Shown here: positions 1 to 13,909 of the stretch, in pieces | Numbering within the stretch: the first letter of the stretch is position 1 | Layout of the letters: the number at the start of each line of letters is the position of its first letter | NCBI GenBank assembly: GCA_021464245.1 | Contig: JADCRB010000086.1 | Coordinates: 186,001 to 250,000, forward strand | Origin: Carallia brachiata | Lineage: Eukaryota > Streptophyta > Magnoliopsida > Malpighiales > Rhizophoraceae | Direction: 5' to 3' | Length of the DNA: 64,000 nucleotides | Made by a program: the position numbers and the translations under genes | Notes under the pieces: model-generated | What the model was told of the DNA's origin: nothing | What the model saw: the letters and a program-made list of their open reading frames with translations, nothing else | The model's database searches: none

Positions 1-3000
1 AATATATATATATATAATAAATTAAAATTATATAAATTAAATGTAATGAATAATGTTTTTTATAATGTATAAAAACAAAATAGTGAATATATATATATAT
101 ATATGCACGTTTGTGCAGAAAATGAGCATGTATAAATAAAGTATTTACCAAAGATATAAAGTAAAATTAAATAACAAACTTGGTTTTTTTTTTTTTTAAA
201 TGTTCATAAGATCAATACTTTCTTAGTAAAGATTAGTGGGCGTCACAATAATTAAAAATTGTTATATTTTTATTATCATAAATATAAATTTATTTGTTGG
301 ACTTGTGTGCTTATGCCTTTTATGTTATATCGTTATGTTGCAGTATTTTATTCCTAATGAGTTTATAAAAAAAAGCCTAAATAAATTTCAATCTGTCTCA
401 AAAGCTGCAATCAATCTGCTATCAACGTGTCAATTTGGCGGATTGGACAATTTATAGTTTTGTTACATGTTTAGATTTAGAAAAATGACTACAGGCGAAT
501 TGGAAATATAATTTTCCTTCATAACCCTCAATCTGATATGCGAACACCATAGTAAAAACAATGTTTTTTTGTACATAAAATAAATGGTTACAAAAACTAT
601 TTTATTTTGTTCCGTTAAAACGAAAAAAATTCAGTCTAGCGAACAAGTTCGGATTGGGTTTGACCCTAGATTTGGGTTATTGCGGAGTCGGATCTTTTTT
701 AATCAAATTAGAGTGAGTATATTTCGGACATTTGGTTCGAATTGTCAAGTCGTATCAATTTTTGCATCTCTAGATGTAAGGTTGTTAGAAGTAATTTCAA
801 AAAATAGAAAAATAAAAACAGCAATCATATATTTTGACAAATATATTTTTAAATTGTTAAATTTAAAGATTTTTTTAATAAAATAACCAATGCAAAGACT
901 TGATTTTATGTTAAATTTAGTTTTGACGGCTAAAATTTATGTATCAATTGCAAGTATGAATGAAATTTAAGACTTAATTATAAAAGAGTGACTCAATGCA
1001 TGAGACTCTAATAGTCGTTGGATTTAAGAAATGGTCAATATACTCAATTCTCACTTTAATTTATAGATAAGGAGACTATTTTCAAGATTTAAACCACGAC
1101 CATCAGGTTATAATGGAGTGACTTTTCGTTATACTAGGGTTCTTTCCATAATTGGATTTGGTTGCTAAGAAAATAAAAATTGGATTGACTACAAATTATA
1201 CCAATTTTTTGGTTTGTTTTACATGATTTTTACCGCTGAACTCATATTTCACCAGTTTTGATACTTTCCAATTTTTAGGAACAAACTCAATCAGAAATCA
1301 GACCGGTTCTAACCTTCTTCCGTCGGGTCGGTCGGGTCAGCGTCTCTGATAGGGGGCCCTATGCAATAGAGGAGTGATTCTTTTCTCTTCCTCATTTTCA
1401 TTTTAAATTTCTGTAGTTGACTTAACAAACACAATAAAACAACGACCATCTAGAAACAGTAATTAGTCGAGTCTCAAATTATTCCATAGAAAAGGGAATC
1501 TAACGCACCAACCTTCATAAAGTATATGTTCAAAAATTGTAAAATCATTTTGAGTCCTTAAAAGATTGCTTGTCTCCTGATACTCCAACCAATTCTTTTT
1601 CCGTGGCTTCTTTTTAACATTGATCGAGTGGAACGTCATGGTAATTAATTAACATCAATGTTAAAGTTCATTTGGGGTTAAAAGGCATTTTTTAGCCTCA
1701 TGATCACTCAAACCTTTTTCGGGATTAATTGTCTCCGATAGGAACTTACTATCAATTCGAAACTCAATAATGCACGATGGACCAACCACCAAGATGAACA
1801 ATGTTAATATCCATTTCCCACGAAAAAATATGGGCAAATGTGTAGTCCTGGAGCAAGAATTTATTTAGGCCTTTTGCCATTGATTCTTGTCTCCTAGAGA
1901 AAACATCCGATATGAATCCTAGTCCTATATTATCAATCTCAATTTGCGCAGCATCTGAGAATTTTGTTCTTACACATTGCAATTTACTTTATAAATTTGT
2001 TGGATCGTATAACTACTGCTCAAAATCTTCCAATTAACAGGAGATTGCTCACTTTGAGTAAATAGAGGTGCTTGTAGTTCGTGCGGTGTTCTCTGACCCT
2101 TGTTTTTTCATCTTCTCTATCGATTAACTAACTAATCACTAACCATTACCTATGTCCAAAAAAAATAAAAAGAACTACTGCTTAGTTGTCACACTGATTT
2201 ATATCTAAGGTTGTAGCAAAAGTATTGGACTAAGTATGGCTAGCTGGACGAATCAAAACGTGGTAATACATCATTAGACTTGTTTTTTCGAATGCCCTAA
2301 AGGCCAGAACCTTATGCGGCTGCTTGATTCCGGTCGCTGGACAAAAATGACGGCCCTATTTTTGTGTCCTGTCGTTGTGCTTGGTAAACAAAAATAAATG
2401 ATCCAATGCAGTCTGATTTGCGTTGGTTGAAGATATGCATAAGCTGGGGCCTGTTCATGCACGCAAAAATGGCTCAAGATTCTTTTTGTCTTGACGCTTG
2501 TCGTAGTTTTGTGTTCCAATGACAAACTGAGAATCTAAATCCGTGAACGAAAATACTCTATAGGCATACTTAGACAAAAACGTAGTAAATAGATAATAAT
2601 TTAAATTATTAAACTGTAAAAAATTAAGTTAAATTTAAAATATATATATATATATAAATTATTAAATATTATTAAATTAATTAGATATTATACTAATTGT
2701 CTTCGTGTAATTGAGTTCATCTGTGAAACGTTCCGAGCACAACTGCTCGAGGCACGGCCTCTGGCCTGAATCCTACATAAGTTAAGCAATTTTGCTGTGA
2801 TAGTTGGCAGGCTTATAATCAGGACAGATGGCTCATGGCAGACATAAGAGAATTTCTCTCTGCTCAATGAAGTACAATTTTATTGTAAATCGCGTTATAA
2901 AAACGCTAAACTTGTCTTATTTCACAAATCAGACAAACCCATCAGAACAAATGATTTAACAAATCATATTTTTTTTTTGCTAGATATGAATTCACAAATC

Positions 3001-4186
3001 GCTGGAGCCAATAGTATTTAGAAAAGTGGCCATTTTATAGGGGCCGAGAAAGGGGATAAATTTGTCCCATCTATTGTGCTGCCGTCAATCATGCTACTGT
3101 GCAAGTATAGAGGGTACACCAATATTAATCAGAGAAAAATTATAATATAAAAGCTTCAACTCTTTATTTAATGACTTTTTTGGTTTATACACTGGAAACT
3201 ATGTTTAATGCGATTTAGGAGCCAATGATTGTGCCATACCTATTGGGATGCAGCACGTCACACCTACTGTTTGAGGTAAGAGCTCGGTAATAATTTTGTA
3301 TATTTTTTTATTCATAATTTGATTTGGAGTGGCCAAGACAGCGTTTAAAAGTTTAAATTTTTAAATTTGTTCGATTTTACTATTGAGTGTATTTTATTAG
3401 TATCAGATTCAATAATTACCTTAATTATTTGGAAAAAATTTACTTAATTTTAATAGTGCTTGAAGTAATAAGTCCTTTCTTATAAATTTAATTTTAATTG
3501 AATGAAGTATATAAATAAAAAAAATTTTAATTTTAATTTATAAATTTGATAATCAATATATTCATAATAAATTTTTTTATTAAAAAAACGAAAAACAGGT
3601 CACATCCAAGTACACATAACAATAATATTATTTCTGTAATAATAATAACGGAAATAGCAACGCCACCATATCAGCCTACTAAGACAAACAAGTCTAACGT
3701 CCCTTTGCAGTTAGCCTCCTTCTGGACCTTTCAAAAGTATTGTGGATACCCTATAAGCTCCCAAGCCAAGCAGGTTGTGTCACGTGACCATGTAAATAGC
3801 CAAAAGGTCAAAGCTTCTCTGCATTTCTTCATAAAAGTTAAAGTCGCCTACAACTTTGCCTGCACTTGTAAAAAAATAAAATCGAAAGAGAAAAAAAAAA
3901 ACAGACGGAAGAAAACGAAATGATCCAATAAGCAAACTGGGGCGGCGTTTGGTTTGTGTTTTGAAATTGGAACGAAAATTGGAATTTTTTAGAATCAAAG
4001 GGAGTTGAAAATGAAATGACAAGTTTGCTTAAATAAACATTACATTTCCTTTTCAGTAATTGATTTATCTAATAAAAATCATAAGAATTTAGATAAATTA
4101 TCAAATAAATTAAAAATTATTAATAGGAAAATATCATGAATATAATATAATAAAAAAATTACTATGAAAAAAATAATCTAGAGGTA

Positions 4187-4234
4187 ATACTGCTGCTACT
4201 AGTGCCTTGTAGATAGTACTACTAGTAGCAGTAT
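4187..4234. repeat. Short inverted repeat (hairpin)
   Basis: The left arm at 4187-4203 (ATACTGCTGCTACTAGT) is nearly the reverse complement of the right arm at 4217-4234, around a short spacer. A second smaller inverted pair, ACTTACA...TGTAAGT, follows near 4275-4300. It is probably a remnant of a small foldback transposon. No coding potential is seen. Confidence 0.5.
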
Positions 4235-4684
4235 ACAAGTACGAACACTACGACCTACTGCCACTGAGGCATTCACTTACAATGACTGTTACTGTAAGTT
4301 ATGAAGAAATAAGGTTCCACATTCCAAGCTCTTTTTTTTTTTTTTTTGAGAATACCATTTCCAAGTTGAATGAATGGTAAAGTTTAAACGGACTTATGCT
4401 TTCGAATTGTTATTTTTATACTAATACAGAATATTTTATAGGATATGAATAAAATTTCAAATAACATGCAACCGATATATTATAAAATATACAAAATTAC
4501 AGAAATAACGTATACATTATACAAAAAGTTCAATATAATACAAAATATTTTGTATTATGTCTATTTGTAATTATGAATTTATGTATCATCTTTTTTTTCT
4601 AAAAAAAACAGTTGGATGTAAGAACTCCTACAACCCAAAATATGAGTTGCCTTGTCATAAATAAAATAAAATTAAATTTGGAAT

Positions 4685-5146
4685 AATACTTATTTTAATT
4701 TTAAATGTTTATAAATTTTTTAATTCAGTTCTAAACCTTTTAACTTTTTCAATTGAGTCTGACACCTTTTAGTTCTTTTATAAACGAGTTCTTTGTTAAC
4801 GAATTCAGTCGAACCGTTAAAATTGACCATTAACCAAATGGAAATAAAAAAAAAAAATCATATATAGGGTTTTAGAGGACTCAACTAAAAAATTTTAGAA
4901 CATTTAGGACTTGATTAAAAATGTCTAAAAGTTAAGGACTTGATTGAAATGAGAGAATACAAAAGAAATTTTATTTAGGATTTTTTTATTTATCTCTGAT
5001 TGGTCAACCGTCATTTAGAAAGGTTTAACTGACTTCCGTTACAGTTAATTTATCAAAGAAATGAAAAGTTTAAGAATCAATTAAAAAAAATTAAAGATTT
5101 AGGATTAAATTAAAAAAATTTATAAATATTTATAACTAAAATAGGC
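4685..5146. mobile_element. Foldback (long-TIR) MITE, about 460 bp
   Basis: The outer 100-150 bases on the left (from ACTTATTTTAATTTTAAATG) are imperfectly repeated in inverted orientation on the right, which ends ...TTATAACTAAAATAGGC. Long AT-rich terminal inverted repeats with no coding capacity fit a Mutator-like or similar foldback MITE. I could not fix a target duplication, so the superfamily is an inference. Confidence 0.5.
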
Positions 5147-6482
5147 GTAACCCCAATTAAATTTCAATTATTGGTCATCATGGCCAGGTCGGGGGGAAAA
5201 TTTTGAATTCATGCCCCCTTCCACTTATGTTCGGAATTTATCCCTCTCGCAATAATGTTTAAGTGGAACGCAAATTTGTGAATTCACCAAAGCTTGCATT
5301 GTCACAAAGTTCAAATCGTTATAATCTAAGTCATATGAAATTATTGTTCGATTTTTAGTCACTGTTATTTTCAACCCTATTAAAATGCGACCATTTGTCA
5401 AAGAAAAGAGGAAAAAAATGAAAAAAAATGAACGATGAAAAAAAAGAAGAACACTCGCCAAAAAGAAGAAAAAATGAATGACGAATTTTTTTAGCAACAC
5501 TCGCAAAACCATCTAGAGTTGTTTAGTCTCATTATTCAAAAGTACACTAAAAATTTTGAATTGAAAAACCATGTGTCGGCCAGGACAAAATATTGTTGAT
5601 GAAACTACGTTCGTGTTTTAAAAAATACCTTGAGAAAGAAAAATTAATTTTCCTTCAAGCACACTCCCAAAATTAATTTTCATCCAGAATTGTTTAGTCT
5701 GATTATTAATTCTCCTACTTCATTAATAAAATGATTGATAATATCAAATTCTTTTTACTGACAATCATCAATTCGTATAAGAGTAAATTTGACTTTTGAT
5801 ATTATATTTATTATTTTCTTCCTCGTCATTTTCTACTATTTTCAAAAAGAGTTCTAGTTTTTCTTCTTCCCAATTACCCTTTTCCAAACACAAAGAGATG
5901 ATAATAAATTTTTCTTTCCTCCAATTTTTCTCTTCTCCACTTTCATCTTCTTCCAATTTGTTATCCAAACAAAAGGTTTGGAGTGCAACATCAAAAAAGT
6001 TTCAGCTGATCCAGTTTAGGCCATCCACAAATTATGCATGACTCCATGCGAGATTCAAAATTTCATATTGAAGAGCATGGAGGTTCGAATCCTCTTCAAA
6101 GCATATATTGAGAATGCTCATCGAATGAGCAATTCAATTGGTATAAGCTCGGCAAACGCAATTACATATTCAAACTTGGCCGAAGTACAGGCAGAGGAGC
6201 AGAAATTAGAACCAAGCCGCTTAATCCAACATAACAAAAATATGCAATGCAGAGAGACAAAAATATACCATGCTTTTAGGGTGCGACAAGCCCTTTATTC
6301 TACTATATCACAATCATGTACAAGTAAATGCTTTCTTTATCTACAGGAAAAAGAAAATGTTCGAGGCCAGCCAGTAACCCATCTAATAGATATGTGATTA
6401 CACCATATCGTCTCATTTATACACAGGCGATTAACATTTGACGCCATTAAAACATTCAGCAATATGCCATGAAATCATCTTC

Positions 6483-9400
6483 TTAAACCGTATTGATGTA
6501 CACAAGGGCAAATATTAATACAGGTTCATGATCCTTTTGCACAGTGGTGGTAGGTTTTGGAATGGAAGTGTGATCATCTGGGACATTAGACCTGCCAGCT
6601 TGAGCAAGCAACAGGTCGTTCACCATCTCTTTGTAACCCCGGAGTTCTTCCAATGCATCTGCCGCTGTCTTTGATGCAACAAGTCCTGAAGATGTGACAT
6701 TTAAAGAACCAACCTGCTGAATGGGCGGTGATCCAGGGATCTGATTCTGTTCTTGGACGCCCTGACACCACATTTTAGGCCTAGAGTCTTGCGAAAAATC
6801 AATTGAACTGGAGAAATCTTGGCGAAGAGGCACAGCTTTCTTCAACATATGTACAAGAGCACCAACAGCAGCATCCTGAGACTTTCTAATTGGAAAAAAT
6901 CCTCCAGGCTCAACCAGATCATGCAGATGATGACCTTTTGGATCAAAAGATTCAGGTCTGGAAGATTCATACAGCAAATAAATTAAATAAAGAAAGATTT
7001 CTGGGTCATAAAATAAAGAAATGAATATAAAAAGCCACTAAGGTTTGTCTCCACAAAGCTTTGCACCATTAAACCTTGGTTTTGAATACTTTGATCCTAA
7101 CAGGACTAAAACTTAAACAGAGAAAAAATTCAGGAACTAACCAGGTCATTGATACACATGTACATTACAGGAACGCTACATGCATGGCATACTAAGGGCA
7201 CTTTGCTAACAAATTGGAAGAGAAATTAAATTGCCAGATCTTGCATCTGGATGCCGTGAGAACACGAGGAAATCACATGGTTTGCAACATGGTTCACAAT
7301 TCTAGTTTGCAAATACAACAGAAAATCCATAGCGAATTTTAGCTTCCACTACATAGCTGCAATATTCTCCAATGCTCCTCTACCTTTTGTCGCGTTCATT
7401 GACTCCAGCATTGATGCAAGCATAAATGGGCAAGTGGACAAACCGGGGAGGGAGTGGCAGAAAGAGAGAGAGGGAGAGGGCAAGAGCAGGCAGAGAGAGA
7501 GAAGTATCGTGATGCAAGCCAATTAACCTCACTGTCTCAGCCAGTATCCAGCTAAATCCAGAAACTGGAGTACTCGGTGCACATGCACCGTATTCTTGTT
7601 TGAACATTAATGTGCCTTTTGCAAGCTTGCTATGAAATTAAATCTACCAGAGCATCCTACACCTCAAGATCCTCCACCATTCTCTTTATAAGTTAGTTCA
7701 TATAACAACCAAGATCACATGAGAGAAAATCAGAAAAAGATAGGGCCAACAGCTAGAAAAATCGTAATTTTAAAGGTGGTAAATGATCCTTACCGGCCTA
7801 AATTAATAACCAGACAATTGTTATTATATGAAGTGTTGCGTACACCTATTTTCAGCAGAGTCCCAGTAGTGTGGCAGGAATCCCTTATAGAGTCCACTCA
7901 TATGACTAATAAAATCAAGAGACTCAACATTAAATTTCAAGCTGCCACAAGCAGTTTAAATCTTTTATGTAACTAATAGTGAAGACAACTGAATTTTGCT
8001 TGTTTTGTCCATAAACATAGACCACTAGCACGTGATTCTATCAACCTAAACGGGCAGCCCAATAATTAGGGCAAACCACTAATCACTTAGTTCAGGACTA
8101 AGATTTCTTTTCCATGCAACTAGAAAAACACTCCCCTTTAGAGACGGCAATGTTTGTTTGGCACATCGATGTTTTATAAACAGCAACATGTATTAGGCCT
8201 GCTGCCAGCTATCAGATCTCCTCAAGTTTTTAAGAACTTTAAAAATGATAGCACAGCAGATATCAATCAACTATAAGTCCCTCCCTTGGGATAACTCCCT
8301 ATTTCTCCAACTTAAAAGAAGATCTTTCAAAGTGAATATATTGTTCTGGAAGAAGGTTATACATAAGTCAACTCATATTTTGGCCCATGAGCAGCTACTG
8401 GAATTCAAATTCAGTAGAGGACAGATCAAAATATTAGGCGATCACAAAATGAGAATCTAAAAGCCAGTAGGAGATCACATTCAAAGACTTCGGACATAGA
8501 AACTTTCACTGTCCACATGCCAGGCTCCGTGGGGTGATTATTGCACAGAGAGAGAGAGAGACCTCGCTGCCGTACAAGTTAGTTTCTATCTTATTTAATG
8601 CCCACGGACACAAAAGAATTAAGACAGTACGGACTAAGCAACAATTCTCAGATAGAGTTCCTACTTAAAAGCTCTCATTTTATTTTTCAAATTTATTATT
8701 ATGTCTTCAGGTCCAAAATATCAAAAATGACATTACAATGTAAGTAGATGAAATTGAATAAGATGTTGTAAAACCCAGGAAGAAATGAAGCACAAGTTAT
8801 TTGACAGTAGACTGCTTAACCAAGTTCACAATACCTGCTACCTAGGTCTGTTGCATCATCATCCTCCACAAAAAATGGGCAAGGAAACTCAGAGTCATCA
8901 TAATCATCCTGAAAAGACCTGCTGGAACTTCTTGAGAACGAGATCCGTGGGGAGCTGTTGGATGGTATCTTCATCCCTCCACATCTTTTGTTGTCATCTT
9001 TCCCAAGCGAGACCAACTACAGCAGAAGAAAAGAATTAACATAAATTAAACACACACACTTACAAATGAAGTCCACTGCAACAAACACATATATTACCTT
9101 CTCAATTGCGGCCCCAGTCGGAGCCAAACCTGTACCTTTCTCACTCTTAGGAACAGAACCAGTGCCCCTGATGGGCGGAGAAGGTGGCAAATATTGCTTG
9201 TTGGACAATACAGGGGACCTAGCAAGCTTTGCAGTGGGTATTCTAACTGGTGCACTTTCAGATCGCAAAAGTTCCTTAGAAGGATGATTCCCAGGAATAT
9301 AGATTGGAGGTGACGGGGAAGGTGAGGGTGTAAAGGTAGGAGAAGGAGAATACTCATCAAAACTTGTATTTTTCTTATGAACTGAAGATGTGTCAGGCGG

Positions 9401-10466
9401 ATGAGAAGGCATGGTCATGGGTGCAAAACGACGGGAACTTGGATTAGAAGTTGATACGTGTGGTTCTGAATAAGCGGGCGATAGTGAGTTAGAAACTGAA
9501 GGAGGCGAGGCTTTATATAGGTCATAACTCCAACTATGACGCCTTACGAATGGCAAAGCCGATGGAGAGCCATGGGACATGGGAAGATAGGAGAACCTCT
9601 TCAGTGGATCAGCCAGGGGGCTACCAACATAATCGGGGATAAACTGGGGGGGACATGGGAGTTGATGGTTCAGAGTTTACATCTGAGAGCGACGAACGAT
9701 ACAGCACAGAGAGGCAAAGCCTACCACAGAAAGTATCCACAGGGGTGAAACTAAATTGCTGCATTTCAGCATCCTCTTTACGGGTGAAGGGCTCAGGAAA
9801 AGAAGAAACTCTATGTGTGAGGGAAAATGTACGCATCTGCCCAGAAGAATTTAGGTCACGGAAAATCTTATAAGCAGGCAAAAGCCTAATAGTTGCATAC
9901 AAAGACCTCAAAAGCAGTATCGATTTCTTGTAGACCAACTGCAAGGTATTGTTTGATCTCCTACTCCCCGAACCAAAATCCCTTGACCTCTTACTTTCAT
10001 ACTGCACCATCCATCTCTCAATGATCTTTTTGCTCTTGGCCTCACAACCCAGTTCTTCCTGATCTGAATTCCAACGAGATGGATAACGCTCCTTCAGTGA
10101 CAAGTTCGTAATACCTTCTCCTTTAGGGGAATAATTTAAGGGTCCCCAATCAACTGGTCTCTGCACCAAGATCACATCAACAACCATTGGTTCCGGATTG
10201 CTCTGGCGCCAGAGATCAAGATTCTCAAGTGCAGCAGGGCACTCCCTAAGGGCTAAATTAAACCACTTATCTCGGGGCCGTATGCTTGAGGATGGTGATG
10301 AAGACGAAGACGGAGAGGAGATAATCTGTTCACCACTAAAATTACGCGATGACATATAAGGAGATCTGGACTCCAGTATTATGTGAAGACTTTTAGCAAA
10401 GAATTCAGTGATAATCTGTTCCATCTTTGCACCTTCAGTTTGGGGACTGCTATGAGACGCTGCCAT
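6483..10466 (-). CDS. Autophagy-related protein 13 (ATG13), 3 coding exons, one frameshift
   Basis: ATG13 is the regulatory subunit of the ATG1/ATG13 kinase complex that starts autophagosome formation in the cytosol downstream of TOR. Coding exons on the minus strand are 10466-9098, 9016-8835 and 6957-6483, all with GT/AG introns (phase 0, then phase 2); the second intron is about 1.9 kb. The start is the ATG at 10466. Residues about 15-34 (MEQIITEFFAKSLHIILESR) open the HORMA-type N-terminal domain, which runs to about residue 250. A Ser/Pro-rich disordered middle follows, as expected for a phosphoregulated adaptor. The C-terminus keeps the plant motifs RKSQDAAVGALVHMLK and ALEELRGYKEM. Exon 1 is broken by one extra base in a C7 run (G7 at 9646-9652 on the plus strand). 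With C6 the frame reads through without stops and the total is about 674 residues, slightly above the usual plant ATG13 length. Family assignment is firm; the break is probably a homopolymer error. Confidence 0.9.
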
Positions 10467-10479
10467 ATTTTTCCAAACT

Positions 10480-11130
10480 GAACTATAAATGGCCCAAACA
10501 CCCCTTTAAGCGAATTTCAGATCAAACCCTCCTGACAGGACTCCACCAAAAACTAATCCAAGACCGCACATTCGAACTCTCAATCTTAACCAGAAAAAAG
10601 AAAAGGATATTAGCAAAACCCAGAGTCAACAATCGTGAACATAAGCAAAATTGATCACTTAACTAGGACCCAAGAGCGAGCGATCATGCACAGGCTCAGC
10701 CTACGAAAATTAAGCTCATAAAATTCTCAATAATAAATCATAAATAACAGAAAAATGCAAAGAAGAACAAAAAAAAAAAAAAAATTCAGCATGTACAACG
10801 TAATACTAGGAAAAAAAAAAAAAAGAAGCAAGAGCATCGTCATAGAATAACTCATAGTCACTTAGCTTTTTCAAAAAAAAAAAAAAAAAAGCGATTATTT
10901 CAAGGCGTATACTATTTTCTTCGTATTTTCATGTAACATTGAAAAATTATTTTTTTTTTTTTTGGTGTAATCACAGTTGAAGAACCCTAATAATCTACAC
11001 CCGAACTAGCGGGGGAGAAAGAGAGGGAAAAGCAAAGGAAGGAAGGAAGTTGAATCAGATCGGCTTTCTTCTCCTTACCAAAAGAGCAGAGAGCATCTGC
11101 TGATACGCAAACTCTGTGTGATAATTGTAA
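10480..11130 (-). promoter_or_regulatory. ATG13 5' UTR with probable leader intron
   Basis: Upstream of the ATG13 start lies a non-coding stretch with a good splice donor on the minus strand at 11078/11079 (context TTTTG|GTAAGG). A possible acceptor lies about 10-20 bases before the ATG (near 10480-10490). That implies a leader intron of roughly 600 bases, common in plant housekeeping genes. It contains poly-A/T runs near 10770-10784, 10811-10824, 10876-10890 and 10951-10963. The transcription start is probably just beyond 11080; no clear TATA box was found. Confidence 0.4.
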
Positions 11131-11139
11131 TTGTAAACA

Positions 11140-12233
11140 TTATTTGTTAAATTTACTGAATTGAATTTGAAACGGAGCGGCCGCAATTGGGCGAGGATGG
11201 AGGCTTTTCTTCGCCGTCCAAGGAAATATAATCATGTCGTGTCGTGTCGTGTCGCTGTGGGGTCCTATGTTCAACCCTTCGATTTCGCCCACGTAAGCAT
11301 GGTCTGCTGGCATATGGTTACTGGGAGGGTGGCGCTGGAGGTGATCCTTGCCCATTTTGATGGGCTTTAATTCGTACGGATATATATTGTTCGACGATTG
11401 TTGGGCTGAAGTTATGATTCTTATGGGTCAATAGGAAGGATACCAATACTATCATTCATCATCATGCAATAAAAGTAGTCCAAAAACATGGACCAAGTCG
11501 TAGTTGGGGCTATTGAAATGTTTTATTATTAGGTTAATTGGTACTACTATGATTGATTGTTAGAATTTATATTTATATTCTAAACTTTTTTAGTAATAAT
11601 TTTATAAAGAAAAATTAAGAAATTTATAGGAAAAAAAAGAGTTATTTTATTGTATAACTCATAATAGACTAAAAAGAAAAGTTTTATTATTATGTTTTAT
11701 TGTTTTTCAACATTTTTTTAAAGTTATATTACTATTTTCTTATTTGCATTTTTTTCTAAATATTATGGAAATTTTCAGTGAACTTAATGTAAATATAAAA
11801 GTAGAAAATGTTAAAAAGTTACTATAATTGCTAAGTCATCAATACTTTGGGTAATATTACATCTGATTGTGCTTATGCGGCATTCACAAGATTGTCATTT
11901 GCTACATTTAACGAAAAACTAACAACAAAAGGTAAAAAAGATTGATGGAACCAACATGGTGGGTGGATTTTGACCCAAAAAAAAAAAAATGATAAGTGAA
12001 AATCTCAAAAAGCATAAGATGGTGGTGAAATCTTGATTTTTGCTTATTATTATCATTACTTGTCTGATTCTTCTGGGTATCCGGAATGAGGAGGGGACTA
12101 TGCTTCCTGAGTCCATGACCGTCACCAATTGTAAGTGTGGCTGCTTAATTACTTGCACAGGTAATATGTTAATTAGCATATTTTAATTGTTAACAACTGT
12201 AAAACATTCTTTAAAATTTTCCTATTAACCAAA
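11140..12233. other. Intergenic region
   Basis: This is the upstream flank of ATG13. It contains a NotI-like GCGGCCGC at 11177-11184 and a short GTCGT repeat near 11236-11254. The rest is AT-rich with no supportable gene or recognisable mobile element. Confidence 0.5.
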
Positions 12234-12241
12234 CCTCAAAG

Positions 12242-12915
12242 CATAGTTTTAAAAACCGGACCGGTTATTGAACCGGTAAGAAGACTGGGTTAGTGGTTTA
12301 GCGGTCCAACCGGAAAACCGGCGGTTGAACCGGCGGGTCAATTCTGATTTGATAAAATAATAATTAATACTTATAATTTTTCATTTTTTAATAACAAACA
12401 ATGAGTATAATCATAAAAAATAGAATATGAGTCTACTTAAATTTAAAATAAAATTAAAATACAAAATATTTATGATAATTTTCTAATTAAATAAATTAAT
12501 AAAGTATAAATATCAAAAATAAAATATTATAGAACTATTAATCAAATATTCATATCTAAAAATAAATATTATAGAGTCAATATATAATTCAAAAATATTA
12601 TATTTTTCATTAATATAAATAAGTATTATTTATTCTCATTTTTAATCCAAAAAAATAAATAAAACGACGTCGTTTTGATCAAGATGATATGGTTGCCGGT
12701 TCACCGGTCCGACCGGCCGGTTCACCGGTTTTAGAGTTACCGATTTTTCGGTCCAACCGGCCGGTTCACCGGTTTTCCGGTCCGACCGGCCGGTTCACCG
12801 GTTTTCGAACGTTCATTTCCTATTCCGGTTTTATCAGAGAATCAGACCGGTCCGACCTCCGGTTCACTAATTTTTCGGTCCGACCGACCGGTCCAATCCG
12901 ATTTTTAAAACTATG
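12242..12915. mobile_element. hAT-like non-autonomous element with 8-bp target duplication
   Basis: The element is flanked by a perfect 8-bp direct repeat, CCTCAAAG, at 12234-12241 and 12916-12923. Its termini are inverted repeats beginning CATAGTTTTAAAAA and ending TTTTTAAAACTATG. Both ends are packed with CCGG-containing subterminal repeats (variants of ACCGGCCGGTTCACCGG), and the 300-base core is AT-rich. 8-bp duplications are the hallmark of the hAT superfamily; subterminal motif arrays are typical transposase-binding sites. There is no transposase ORF. The 79-residue open frame at 12689-12928 is only a translation of the repeats. Confidence 0.85.
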
Positions 12916-13704
12916 CCTCAAAGAGTAAAACGGTTTCAAAGTTCTATCTCCAAGAATAGAACTAGGGTCAGTTCTTGTGGGATCGTTGATTGATCCTGGC
13001 ATTAAATGGCGGAAAGTAGGCCTAGTTAAACTGTATTTTATGCCTTTGGAAAGCTCAAAACTTGTCTCTCTCTCTCTCTCCCTCTTAGCTGTCGCAGACA
13101 ATATGATGTGCTATTATGACGTATGACTGTACGAGGAGATATATAATTGGGAGTGCCCATCACACAGCCCAGTCGATTACTACTTTCGGCCCTGAATTTG
13201 TTTCCACCTTTATTTAGTGGGAATTGATGCTCTTGCTCTTTTTTTTTTTTTTTTTTCATAGGAAGTCTTATTGAATATTTTTTTAAAAAAAGATAAATGA
13301 AGTTAAGTAAAATTTAAATTTTATTTAATAATTGAGGAGCACTTTTTTTAACTATTTGAACAAATGTTCAATTTTATGAACATTGATGCTCTAAATGGGA
13401 GAAATCATTGTAGCAACTCGAGATTCATGGCAAAGTCCAACACTTTCTTTGGCAGGCCGGCAAACATTTCTTATCAGCGACGAAAAATTTGGCACGAAAG
13501 GGAATTTTGCTGTATTGTGAATGTGCTCGGTGTTGTCAAAGACTATTGAAATGTTTTTCACTCTCCACTCCGCTGTCCATGGGCGTTGGTGGGGATATGG
13601 CTTCTCATCCCTCTTGCTCTTAGAACTTGAAAGGTTATTCAAGACAACTTTTTTAATTGGTTTAAAGGCATACTGGCATTGAAATGATGAGAATTTTTAT
13701 TTTA

Positions 13705-13840
13705 ATTCTTTTTTTAAATGAGTATAATTTATTTATAATTTTATATTATATAATAAATGAGATATACTTAAATAAAATAATTAAAAATAATATTTAAGTA
13801 ATATTAAATTATAAATTAATTTTATTTATCAAAAAAAGTA
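13705..13840. repeat. AT-rich palindromic MITE, dispersed family copy
   Basis: An AT-rich imperfect palindrome of about 135 bases containing ATTTATAATTTTATATTATA and its near reverse complement. Similar blocks occur near 41600-41735 and 50905-51040, so this is a dispersed short non-coding family. Superfamily unknown. Confidence 0.45.
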
Positions 13841-13909
13841 TAAAATTAATAAGTATAGTGAATAATTGAGAAGTCTCAGAGATGTTAGCCTTGTAATTTA
13901 TAGAGCTCA

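Larger units (their letters stand above)
1..6480. other. AT-rich intergenic region
   Basis: No supportable gene. Open frames here are short and lack codon structure, domains or splice context. It holds short (TA)n tracts near 1-20 and 86-104, poly-T runs near 183-197 and 4331-4347, a hairpin at 4187-4234 and a foldback element at 4685-5146 (both listed separately). The stretch at about 2270-2525 is slightly GC-richer but I could not tie it to any family. At 6085-6095 there is a tRNA T-loop-like word without a matching acceptor stem. Confidence 0.6.

Noticed and set aside
6070..6110. tRNA T-arm-like word GGAGGTTCGAATCCTCT
   Set aside because: The T-arm can fold, but no matching 5' acceptor strand, D-arm or anticodon arm is found in the preceding 70 bases.
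12689..13101. Open frames of 79 and 93 residues with repeated RPVHRF/PTGRFTG motifs
   Set aside because: They are translations of the hAT subterminal CCGG repeats.
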